From Desulfopila aestuarii DSM 18488 (GTDB lineage: Bacteria; Desulfobacterota; Desulfobulbia; Desulfobulbales; Desulfocapsaceae), in the NCBI GenBank assembly GCA_945863875.1, contig CAMBBS010000030.1:1-54133 (forward strand): DNA of 54,133 bases, written 5' to 3'. The notes under the pieces were generated by a model. The model saw nothing but the letters and a program-made list of their open reading frames with translations. It did no database searches and was not told the DNA's origin. Position 1 is the first letter of the stretch. Each line of letters begins with the position of its first letter. The translations under genes and the position numbers were made by a program. Of this stretch, positions 18,118-26,384 are shown piece by piece.

Positions 18118-19398
18118 ATGTCGGATACAATAAGACCTGCCATCAATTTCAAAGAGAAGGCCCTGGAACTGCTACCGGAAGGCGCAAGTTTTGAATCCTG
18201 TTTAACCTGCGGTCTCTGCTCCTCCGGCTGCCCTGCCTCCGGCATCGAGAACATGGACCCGAGAAAATTCATCCGCATGGCCATGCTCGGCATGGACAAG
18301 GAATTATCGACAACACCGTGGGTATGGTGCTGTACCCTCTGCAAGCGGTGCCAGCATGTCTGTCCAATGAATATCGACATCTCGCAACTGGTGTTTTTCG
18401 CCCGCAGCAACTGGCCGCAGGAGGAAAAACCGTCGGGAATCGTCCGTTCCTGCCAACTCATTCGCTCCACCGACTCGACCAGTGCCATGGGCCTGCCGCC
18501 GGAAGATTTTGTCTTTGTCGTCCAGGACGTTTTAGAAGAGGTTCGCGTGACCCAGCCCGCCTTTAAAAACCTGCAGGCGCCGATGGATAAAAAAGGCGCC
18601 TTCTTTTTTGTCAATCAGAATTCCCGCGAACCCATGAACGAGCCGGACGAAATGGTCCCGCTGTGGAAGATCTTTGACCTCGTCGGCGCCGACTGGACCT
18701 ACTCGTCCAAAGGGTGGGCCGCGGAAAATTTCTGCATGTTTTCCGGCGATGAAGAGGCCTGGTACGAAGTCATCAAGAAACGGGTCGAGGCGGTCAAAGC
18801 TCTTGGCTGCAAGGTCTGGCTGAACACCGAATGCGGCCATAGTTACTATACCATGTGGAATGCCCTGCACCGGTTTGGCATGGAGGCGGATTTCAAGCTG
18901 GAAAGCCTGATTACCTATTATGCCAGGTGGATCCGGGAAGGCAAACTGCCGGTCAATTCGAAATGGAACAGGCACAACATTACATTCACTGTGCAGGATC
19001 CCTGCATGATCGTCAGAAAAGCCTATGGCGAGTCCATTGCCGAGGATATGCGCTTTGTCGTGAAAAGCCTGGTGGGAGAAGAAAATTTTATCGATATGCA
19101 GCCGAACCGCAGCGCCAACTACTGCTGCGGCGGTGGCGGCGGTTTCCTGCAGGCTGGAATGACCGAGCACCGGCGGACCTACGGCAAACGAAAATTTGAC
19201 CAGATCGCCACCACCGGTGCCGCCTATGTGCTGACGCCCTGTCATAATTGTCATTCACAAATGGAGGATATCGGCCATTTCTATGGTGGTAACTACGGCG
19301 TGGTCCATTTCTGGACGCTGATCTGCCTCTCGCTCGGCATCCTCGGCGAGAACGAACGGACTTACCTCGGGCCGGATCTCCTGGCGCTGATTGACTGA
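18118..19398 (+). CDS. GlpC-like/HdrD-like iron-sulfur subunit (CCG domain)
   Basis: A 426-residue protein with two N-terminal [4Fe-4S] motifs (C28, C31, C34, C38-Pro and C72, C75, C78, C82-Pro). A C-terminal cysteine-rich CCG-type domain contains TVQDPC, NYCCGGGGGF and TPCHNCHSQM. Position right after glpAB suggests that it is the electron-transfer subunit leading to quinone. The layout is also like heterodisulfide reductase HdrD/HdrB or lactate/fumarate-type Fe-S proteins of Desulfobacterota, so I do not give it the glpC symbol. A decayed paralogue lies at 43645-44927. Confidence 0.82.
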   Translation: MSDTIRPAINFKEKALELLPEGASFESCLTCGLCSSGCPASGIENMDPRKFIRMAMLGMDKELSTTPWVWCCTLCKRCQHVCPMNIDISQLVFFARSNWPQEEKPSGIVRSCQLIRSTDSTSAMGLPPEDFVFVVQDVLEEVRVTQPAFKNLQAPMDKKGAFFFVNQNSREPMNEPDEMVPLWKIFDLVGADWTYSSKGWAAENFCMFSGDEEAWYEVIKKRVEAVKALGCKVWLNTECGHSYYTMWNALHRFGMEADFKLESLITYYARWIREGKLPVNSKWNRHNITFTVQDPCMIVRKAYGESIAEDMRFVVKSLVGEENFIDMQPNRSANYCCGGGGGFLQAGMTEHRRTYGKRKFDQIATTGAAYVLTPCHNCHSQMEDIGHFYGGNYGVVHFWTLICLSLGILGENERTYLGPDLLALID

Positions 19399-19665
19399 GG
19401 AGCTCTCTGCCCGAAGTTTTGACGCGGCATTCTTTTTACCGACAGAGGCTGCATACACGCGCCTTATGACGTGACATGTTGTATGGCTATCCCTTGCTCT
19501 TCGTCAACCGGACTGGTGTTTTGCACAAATAGTCCTTGACCGCCTCCCAGCTTCTTTGTAATCATATCATCTGGACATACCTTCAGGAACCGCTTCTGGT
19601 AACGGAATGATTACCGACACTTGACCTCCTCTTTTTGATTCCGATTACCTCTACTTTCACCTCGG

Positions 19666-21333
19666 ATGAACAGGATGATCATTGGATTAGATGTAGGCGG
19701 CACCCATACCGACGTCATTCTTCTGCACGGCAGGCAACTTGTCCGCGAGGTAAAAATTGCCACCGATGCGGACAATCTTTTTCAAACCCTGCTCGCTGGT
19801 CTCGGCGCGGTAATCGAGGGCATTGACCCCAAATCTATTCGACGGGCCGTCCTCAGCACCACTCTGGCCACCAATCTCGTCGCCCAGCAGAAACTCCCCG
19901 ACGTCGGCATGGTCGTTGCCGGTGGTCCGGGCATCGATCCCCGCCACTTCCGTACCAACCCTTTTTACTATACGGTGGATGGCGCCCAGGACCATCGCGG
20001 CCGGGAAATACAAGCCCTTGATGAGTATCAGGTGCAGTCCATCGGCAAGGACCTCAAACGCCATGGGATACGCTATGCCGGGGTGGTATCCAAGTTTTCC
20101 GTGCGCAATACGGCACAGGAAGAAAAGATGGCTGCCCTGCTGCAGCCCTATGTCGAACGGGTCTTCATGGGCCACCTTTTTTCCGGCAACCTCAATTTCC
20201 CCCGCCGCATCGCCACCACCTACCTGAACTGCGCCGTCTATCCTGTGCATAAAATGTTCTTTGAGGCCATGCAGAAAGCCCTGACCCAGAAAGGGTTGAC
20301 TGTACCCATCCGCATCCTCAGACCCGACGGCGGCAACATGAATATTGAATCATCGGTCAACCACCCGGCGCAGACTATTCTGTCCGGACCGTCGGCCAGC
20401 GTCATGGGTGCCATCTCCTCGGCCCCTGCCCAGGGTAGCTGTCTGGTACTGGATATCGGCGGCACGACCACCGACATGGCGGTCTTGATCGACAAGGATC
20501 CCCTGCTTGAGCCCCTCGGCATCGAGGTTTCGCCTTACAAGACCTTGATTCGCGCCCTGCTCACCCAATCCATCGGCATCGGCGGCGACAGCTCGGTCCG
20601 GATCCGCGACGGCAAACTGACCATCGGTCCGGACCGGACCGGCAGGGCCATGGCTTACGGCGGTTCGGCACCGACGCCGACGGATGCCTTCCATGTGCTC
20701 GGCCGAGGCGGCAGTGGCGATGTGAGCAGATCGAGAACCGGCCTGGAACCAGTCGCCCAAGCCCTGGGGCTGAACCTGGAGCAGACGGCCGAATTAATAT
20801 TTACCAGCGCCTGCCGTACCATTCTCGAAGGCGCAGGGAAGATGATCGAGGCCATTAACAGCAAACCGGTCTATACCGTGCACGAGCTCTGGGAGGGCAG
20901 CCGGATCGATCCTAAACATATGCTCGTTCTCGGCGGTCCCGCCCCGCAGTTTGCCGCTCAGCTACAGACGATGTTTGACGGTAAGGTAGAGGTCGTCCCC
21001 AACTATCAGGTGGCCAACGCCATTGGCTGCGCCCTGGCCCGGACAACCTGCGAAGTCACTCTGTTTGCCGATACCGCTCTCGGCCGGGCCACCGCCCCCA
21101 GCGAGGGCTTCAGACAAGCAATTCCACCCGGTTTCACCCTGAACAATGCCCGCGACCTGACCGACGAGCTCCTGCGAAAAAAGGCCATCCTGCGTGGCGC
21201 CGACCCCGAAGACATCGAAACGGAAATCCTGGAGGAGAGTCAGTTCAACATGATCCGGGGCTTTCAAACAATCGGCAAGAACATCCGGGTCCGCATGCAG
21301 CTGAAACCCGGCCTTATCAGTGAAGATGATTAA
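19666..21333 (+). CDS. hydantoinase/oxoprolinase family protein (HyuA-like)
   Basis: A 555-residue ASKHA-fold protein. It has an N-terminal nucleotide-binding motif IIGLDVGGTHTDVILL, a second phosphate motif LDIGGTTTDMAVL near residue 264, and between them the family block RILRPDGGNMNIES and ILSGPSASVMGA. Members hydrolyse cyclic amides (5-oxoproline, hydantoins) with ATP, or carboxylate acetone or acetophenone, usually with a HyuB partner. No HyuB gene is adjacent; instead the neighbour is a deacetylase-fold hydrolase. The actual substrate is unknown. A second in-frame ATG lies at 19675. Confidence 0.8.
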   Translation: MNRMIIGLDVGGTHTDVILLHGRQLVREVKIATDADNLFQTLLAGLGAVIEGIDPKSIRRAVLSTTLATNLVAQQKLPDVGMVVAGGPGIDPRHFRTNPFYYTVDGAQDHRGREIQALDEYQVQSIGKDLKRHGIRYAGVVSKFSVRNTAQEEKMAALLQPYVERVFMGHLFSGNLNFPRRIATTYLNCAVYPVHKMFFEAMQKALTQKGLTVPIRILRPDGGNMNIESSVNHPAQTILSGPSASVMGAISSAPAQGSCLVLDIGGTTTDMAVLIDKDPLLEPLGIEVSPYKTLIRALLTQSIGIGGDSSVRIRDGKLTIGPDRTGRAMAYGGSAPTPTDAFHVLGRGGSGDVSRSRTGLEPVAQALGLNLEQTAELIFTSACRTILEGAGKMIEAINSKPVYTVHELWEGSRIDPKHMLVLGGPAPQFAAQLQTMFDGKVEVVPNYQVANAIGCALARTTCEVTLFADTALGRATAPSEGFRQAIPPGFTLNNARDLTDELLRKKAILRGADPEDIETEILEESQFNMIRGFQTIGKNIRVRMQLKPGLISEDD

Positions 21334-21429
21334 CTCGTACGAACCTATATCTTTAGATGGCTAAGTAAAAAAGATCATAGACACGGCGCCTCGCAGGAAG
21401 AAAACACTCAATAACCAGGAACCAGCACT

Positions 21430-22749
21430 ATGCTACAAGCCAAGAAAAAAACAGGTCTAGTCTTCTTTCCGGCCTTTGACTGGGCCATCTCCCCGACTCA
21501 TCCGGAGCGAGAAGAACGGCTCCTCTATACCCAGGATCAGGTGTTTGAAGAAGGGCTGCTGGATATTGACGGTATTGTCGAGTTTAAGCCGGATCTGGTA
21601 ACCATAAACGATGTGCAGCGGGTGCACTTCTGTGTTCCCGACCCCTGGGCGGTGATGACCGAATCGCATTTTATCAGTGCCGGCGGCGCCAAGACCATCG
21701 GCATGGCGGTGATGGACGGCAAAGTTGAACGCGGTTTTGCTCTGGTCCGCCCACCCGGCCACCATGCCTGCCGCGTTGTCCATGGCACCCGCGGTTTCTG
21801 TAACGTCAACATCGAAGCGATCATGATCGAGTATCTGCGCCGGGCTTACGGTGTGGAGCGGGTGGCGATTGTCGATACCGACTGCCACCATGGCGATGGA
21901 ACCCAGGACATCTACTGGCATGACCCCCATACCCTGTTTATCTCCATGCATCAAGATGGCCGGACCCTCTATCCCGGCACCGGCTTCGTGCAGGAGATGG
22001 GCGGCCCCAATGCCATCGGCACGACCATCAACATCCCCCTGCCGCCACATACCTCGGATGAAGGCTATCTCTATGCGACCAAGGAAATCGTTCTGCCGAT
22101 TCTTGCTGACTTCAAACCCCAGTTGATCATCAATTCGGCCGGCCAGGACAATCATTACTCCGACCCAATCACCAACATGAATATTTCCGCCCAGGGATAC
22201 GCGGCACTGACCACTCTGCTCCAGGCGGATATCGCCGTACTCGAAGGTGGGTACGCCATCGAAGGGGCGCTGCCCTACATCAACACCGGCATCATCCTGG
22301 CTATGGCCGGACTGGATTATAACCGCCTCAGGGAACCGGACTTTGATGCCGAGCGCTACCGGCAGAGCAGGGATATAACCGAACATATCGAATTACTCGG
22401 GGAAAAGGTGCTGAAAATCTGGCGTCAGCGGGAGCTGCTTGCTGAAACGGCCCGCGCCAAGAGTTACCCGGACCAGCGCAACCGGCATATCTACTATGAC
22501 CAGGACGGCATCCACGAACAACAGAACGAGATGATCCGCATCTGTGACGACTGTGGCGGTGCGCTGCGCATAGAATCAACAGCCGTCCGGCCAAAACCGA
22601 TCCTCGCCGTTCATATTCCGGTCAACGCATGTCCGGCCTGCCTGGACCAGGGCCATCAGTGGTATGAAACCGCCGACCGGAATAAATTTGCCGACATTTT
22701 TCTGCAGGACCGAACAACGGATCGATATCTTTCAGGGGCCAAAAAATGA
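21430..22749 (+). CDS. histone-deacetylase-fold amidohydrolase with C-terminal zinc ribbon
   Basis: A 439-residue protein. Residues 1-340 form the HDAC/AcuC/acetylpolyamine amidohydrolase fold. The catalytic pair H111-H112 lies in RPPGHHACR, and the zinc ligands are in DTDCHHGDGTQD (D151, H153), followed by SMHQDGRTLYPGTG and LEGGYAIEG. The enzyme should remove acyl groups from amines with Zn2+. The last 70 residues add a four-cysteine module (CDDCGG and CPACL), which looks like a zinc ribbon and is not usual in the family. It lies 97 nt after the HyuA-like gene on the same strand. Confidence 0.82.
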   Translation: MLQAKKKTGLVFFPAFDWAISPTHPEREERLLYTQDQVFEEGLLDIDGIVEFKPDLVTINDVQRVHFCVPDPWAVMTESHFISAGGAKTIGMAVMDGKVERGFALVRPPGHHACRVVHGTRGFCNVNIEAIMIEYLRRAYGVERVAIVDTDCHHGDGTQDIYWHDPHTLFISMHQDGRTLYPGTGFVQEMGGPNAIGTTINIPLPPHTSDEGYLYATKEIVLPILADFKPQLIINSAGQDNHYSDPITNMNISAQGYAALTTLLQADIAVLEGGYAIEGALPYINTGIILAMAGLDYNRLREPDFDAERYRQSRDITEHIELLGEKVLKIWRQRELLAETARAKSYPDQRNRHIYYDQDGIHEQQNEMIRICDDCGGALRIESTAVRPKPILAVHIPVNACPACLDQGHQWYETADRNKFADIFLQDRTTDRYLSGAKK

Positions 22750-22769
22750 CAGCGCCAGGCCATTTTTTT

Positions 22770-23735
22770 TCAAGGCGAAACGAGTAGATTTCGAATATCT
22801 TCAAGTTGTTCCTGCACCCCAAGATAGCCTTCGTTAATGGCATGGGCGACCTGGTCAAAATTCATCATCTTCAACTCCCCCAGACGCGGCTGGATAAGGA
22901 TGTCCGGACGATCGACAGCCAGATTGATACGTGTGATACGCTCCTGCATAATGCTGATCGACGTCATAACGGTTTCGATGATATCCGGAGTCACCAAATC
23001 ACGCCGGAACATCTCGCTGGTCTTGTGTTTAAATCTGTTTTCGGCACTCTCGTAAAAGTCGGACATCTTTTTCATCAGCTCATTGCGGGTGTCAGGTGCG
23101 CTATTATCTATCTTCGCCGGCAGTCTTTCACAATCTTCAATTACAGCCAGCGCATGTACCGGCCTGGTACGCGAGACGATCCTGCTGTTCAGATCCACGG
23201 CAATGACAACCCCGGCACCCATCGCCCTGGCCACCCCCACCGGAACGGGATCGACCAGGCCGCCGTCGACCAGCCAGCGACCCTTTATCTTTACCGGAGC
23301 AAAGAGCCCCGGGTAGGACATGGTCGCTCGGAGGCCTTCGATAATGTCACCGGAGTTGATGACGACTTTTTCACCCCGCTCCAGATCAGTGGCCAGCATC
23401 ACCAACGGAATGCTGAGTTCTGCGAATGTCAAGACGTTGGTATGCATCGAAAACAGTTCCTGGACCCGCCTCGAACCGTTGAGAAGACCGGATCGGGGAA
23501 AAACAACATCAAAATAGGAAAATATCTTTTTACCGTCCATGCGAAGAAGAAATTCCTTCAGGCTCTGAATACTGTCGCTGGCATACAGCGCCCCGATGTA
23601 GGCGCCGACGCTGCAACCGGCAATAAAATCAATGGGGATTTCCGCCTCCACCAGCGCTTCAATAATGCCGATATGCGCCCACCCGCGAGAGGCTCCACTG
23701 CCCAGTACCAGGCCGACTGTTTTGCGCGATGACAT
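22770..23735 (-). CDS. patatin-like phospholipase (RssA-like)
   Basis: A 321-residue patatin protein. The oxyanion glycine stretch GLVLGSGASRGWAHIG starts at residue 8, the nucleophile motif GCSVG places Ser42, and the catalytic Asp is D157 in DGGLVDPVP. These form a Ser-Asp dyad that hydrolyses acyl esters. I chose ATG 23735 over the in-frame 23765 because TTTGGAGAA stands just ahead. The protein is probably cytoplasmic or membrane-associated, as it has no signal peptide. It converges on the deacetylase gene with a 20-nt gap. Confidence 0.85.
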   Translation of the reverse strand: MSSRKTVGLVLGSGASRGWAHIGIIEALVEAEIPIDFIAGCSVGAYIGALYASDSIQSLKEFLLRMDGKKIFSYFDVVFPRSGLLNGSRRVQELFSMHTNVLTFAELSIPLVMLATDLERGEKVVINSGDIIEGLRATMSYPGLFAPVKIKGRWLVDGGLVDPVPVGVARAMGAGVVIAVDLNSRIVSRTRPVHALAVIEDCERLPAKIDNSAPDTRNELMKKMSDFYESAENRFKHKTSEMFRRDLVTPDIIETVMTSISIMQERITRINLAVDRPDILIQPRLGELKMMNFDQVAHAINEGYLGVQEQLEDIRNLLVSP

Positions 23736-24106
23736 GATTTTTTTCTCCAAAGAAATTTTCCGCAAGAAATTCTTTTTCCTGCCTTACTGACTCCCGCGGG
23801 CAGAAAAAAACATTACTTAGTTCCCACCGCACCGCATTGCTCTTCAACATTGGCAACCGGCTTTCCGAGGGATACCCTATTCATTCCCCAGGAATATACC
23901 AAATTTCACGAAGGAAAAAATCTTCATCTGCGCGCTCGAAACGAAACTCTCCACCACTCCGAATATATTCAGGTTACACAGCGGCGCGTACTGAAAATAT
24001 CATTGAAATGATTGCCTGAAAACGTTAGCATCACCAACTTGTCCTATTGTTGAAGTGCTTGTCTCCATGAGAGAATGGTCACTGAATCTTTTTAAGCGTT
24101 TTCCTG
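23736..24106. other. intergenic region between the patatin gene and kdtA
   Basis: About 370 bases between divergent genes. I see a short CTGCC/GGCAG repeat near 23780-23805 and otherwise nothing I can name. Promoters for both flanking genes should lie here. Confidence 0.4.
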
Positions 24107-25390
24107 TTGATACATATATTGCTTGCTCTCTACAATCTTGGCTGGCGTCTGGCCCTGCCGTTTTTGAAACGTTCACCACGGGTGCAACTCGGCTGGCGGC
24201 AGCGGACCATGCAGGACTACGCTGAAGGCCCGTTTGATCTGTGGATCCAGGCAGCATCCGGTGGTGAATCAATACTCACCACCATGATTCTGGAAAGCCT
24301 GGTCACCTCCCTGCCAAAAAATAAAAAATGGCGCGTACTGGCCACCTCCGGGACGCAGCAGGGCATCGACAGCCTGATAAAAGGGCTGCAAAACCTGCCC
24401 TCGGACAACACCTTCGCCATCACTGTCGCCTACTTTCCCCTCGACGCCCCCTATCTTATGGAAAAGGCCTTTCGTTGCTTCGCCCCAAAACTGGCGATTA
24501 TCCTGGAAACCGAGCTCTGGCCTGCCTTTCTGATCCAGGCTAAAAAGAACCACGTCCCAGTCCTTCTTGTGAACGGCAGAATGTCGGTGAAGAGTTACGC
24601 ATCATATAAATATTTTGCCGGATTTTTTCATAAATACGGTCCGGAAAAAGTCCTGGCCATTTCCCCGGCTGATGCGCAACGCTTTGCCCGGATAGTTGGC
24701 CCGGAAAAAGTCAGCCTGATAAACAACATCAAATTTGACCGGATAGAAGCTGGTCAAGACCTGCCCAATAACAGTCCCATCGCCCTTCTTTTGCCCAAGG
24801 ACAGTCCCTTCCTGCTGCTTGGCTCCATCCGCAAAAAAGAAGAAAGTAAAATTCTGCAGACAATCGTGCACATCCTCGCCACGCGCCCCAAAAGTACCAT
24901 CGGTCTCTTCCCCAAGCATATCGAGCGGGCGGATCACTGGCTTGACCTGTTGAAAAGAGCGGATATTTTTGCCGCGAAACGTTCAGAAATCGACTCTCGC
25001 CAGGCTCCTGGATCGGTTATTGTCTGGGACGTTTTTGGTGAACTTGCCGGTGCCTATGCACTGGCCGATGCAGCTTTTGTCGGCGGCTCCCTGGAAAATT
25101 TGGGTGGCCAGAATTTTCTTGAACCGTTAGTATTCGGACGCAAACCGATCATCGGTCCCTATTGGAAAAACTTTGCCTGGGTTGGCCGGGAAATCATTGA
25201 TTGCGGACTGGTTCGGGAAGTCGCTGACGAAAAAGAACTGATGACCTGCCTGCTCAGGGCGATCGACACCGTCCTTCCTAAAGACGCAGTGATCAAAGAG
25301 GTTCAGGCTTTTTTTGAACCGCGTAAAGGAGGCACACATCAGGTGTGTCAGCAGATTATCGATACATTGGCTGTTCTGGGACAAAAATAG
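24107..25390 (+). CDS. waaA: 3-deoxy-D-manno-octulosonic acid transferase
   Basis: A 427-residue GT-B glycosyltransferase that transfers KDO from CMP-KDO onto lipid A precursors at the inner membrane. The N-terminus is a membrane anchor ([16 protein letters not shown]). The catalytic base is the Glu of QAASGGES (E54 by this start), and [10 protein letters not shown] and [20 protein letters not shown] match the family. No ATG is available, so the start is TTG 24107 or TTG 24119. The gene ends 1 nt before kdsB, which makes its donor substrate. Confidence 0.9.
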   Translation: MIHILLALYNLGWRLALPFLKRSPRVQLGWRQRTMQDYAEGPFDLWIQAASGGESILTTMILESLVTSLPKNKKWRVLATSGTQQGIDSLIKGLQNLPSDNTFAITVAYFPLDAPYLMEKAFRCFAPKLAIILETELWPAFLIQAKKNHVPVLLVNGRMSVKSYASYKYFAGFFHKYGPEKVLAISPADAQRFARIVGPEKVSLINNIKFDRIEAGQDLPNNSPIALLLPKDSPFLLLGSIRKKEESKILQTIVHILATRPKSTIGLFPKHIERADHWLDLLKRADIFAAKRSEIDSRQAPGSVIVWDVFGELAGAYALADAAFVGGSLENLGGQNFLEPLVFGRKPIIGPYWKNFAWVGREIIDCGLVREVADEKELMTCLLRAIDTVLPKDAVIKEVQAFFEPRKGGTHQVCQQIIDTLAVLGQK

Positions 25391-25391
25391 T

Positions 25392-26144
25392 ATGCACACC
25401 TTACCCCCTTGTTACGGCATTATTCCGGCCAGATATCAATCCCACCGTTTCCCTGGAAAACCCCTGGCCGATATTCTCGGCAAGCCGATGTTCTACTGGG
25501 TTTACGAACGTGCGGCCAGCTGCCCGCTGCTGAAGAAAGTCTGCCTGGCCACCGACGACCAGCGTATTTATGATGCGGCCAGAGATCTGCATGTACCGGT
25601 GGTCATGACCGACCCCAACCATCCCAGCGGTTCGGACAGGATCATGGAGGCGGCCGGGATTCTCGGCTTGGAAGACGAGGCGGTGGTGGTCAATATCCAG
25701 GGCGACGAACCGGCACTCGACCCGGAAATGCTCCGAAAACTTGTCGAACCCTTTGTCGATTCAGACATTCAGGTTACCACCCTGGCCCGGCTGATCGATG
25801 CCAAACAGGCAGAAAATACCGATCGCGTGAAAGTTGTCCGATCGGAAAAAGGTTTTGCCCTCTATTTTTCCCGAGCAAAAATACCCCACATCCGTGATAT
25901 CGATCAGACCGACACCGATTACCTGCTGCATATCGGGCTATACGCCTACCGGCTTGCCGCCCTCAAGACCTTCACCTCTCTTCCGCCAAGCCCGCTGGAA
26001 CAGATAGAAAAATTAGAACAACTCCGCTTCCTTGAAACCGGTATCAGCATCTACGTCGTGCTGACCGACTACCTGGGCTTTGGGGTTGATCGACCGGAAG
26101 ATCTCCAATTGATCACGCGACAGCTCCAGGGCAACCAAAGGTAA
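25392..26144 (+). CDS. kdsB: 3-deoxy-manno-octulosonate cytidylyltransferase (CMP-KDO synthetase)
   Basis: A 250-residue nucleotidyltransferase that activates KDO with CTP. The N-terminal signature [19 protein letters not shown] starts at residue 10. Further conserved stretches are [33 protein letters not shown] and LRFLETG. The open frame extends 26 codons upstream, but that would overlap waaA, and the homologous start is ATG 25392, 2 nt after the waaA stop. The pair supplies KDO for LPS and shows an outer membrane. Confidence 0.93.
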   Translation: MHTLPPCYGIIPARYQSHRFPGKPLADILGKPMFYWVYERAASCPLLKKVCLATDDQRIYDAARDLHVPVVMTDPNHPSGSDRIMEAAGILGLEDEAVVVNIQGDEPALDPEMLRKLVEPFVDSDIQVTTLARLIDAKQAENTDRVKVVRSEKGFALYFSRAKIPHIRDIDQTDTDYLLHIGLYAYRLAALKTFTSLPPSPLEQIEKLEQLRFLETGISIYVVLTDYLGFGVDRPEDLQLITRQLQGNQR

Positions 26145-26285
26145 TTTTTTCTAAAATTATTGTCCCGCAGCTTTCTTTTGCTGGAATTCCTGGCAACGAA
26201 TACCCCCTTTGCTCGCTAGTATTACGCCTTTTTTTTCCCCCACCTTGCAGTTTCATGGTTTTTGTGCTGATAATTAAACATACCT

Positions 26286-26330
26286 GATCAATTCTCGCCC
26301 ATGCAACACCGTGCTGGGCGAGAATTGATC
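26286..26330. repeat. 16-bp perfect inverted repeat upstream of the double-Cache chemoreceptor
   Basis: GATCAATTCTCGCCCA (26286-26301) is the exact reverse complement of TGGGCGAGAATTGATC (26315-26330), separated by 13 nt. It ends 55 nt before the chemoreceptor ATG. No T run follows on either side, so it does not look like a simple terminator. It could be a 5'-leader structure, an operator or a small mobile-element scar. Confidence 0.7.
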
Positions 26331-26384
26331 TCGAAGTGCAGGCCGGCACGATCAAAATGATGAAATTTCAGCCGAGGTAATTGT

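Noticed and set aside
21457-22386. 309-codon minus-strand frame inside the deacetylase gene
   Set aside because: Shadow frame; the plus strand carries all catalytic motifs.
22806-23732. 308-codon plus-strand frame opposite the patatin gene
   Set aside because: Antisense of the patatin gene, whose GCSVG and DGG motifs are on the minus strand.
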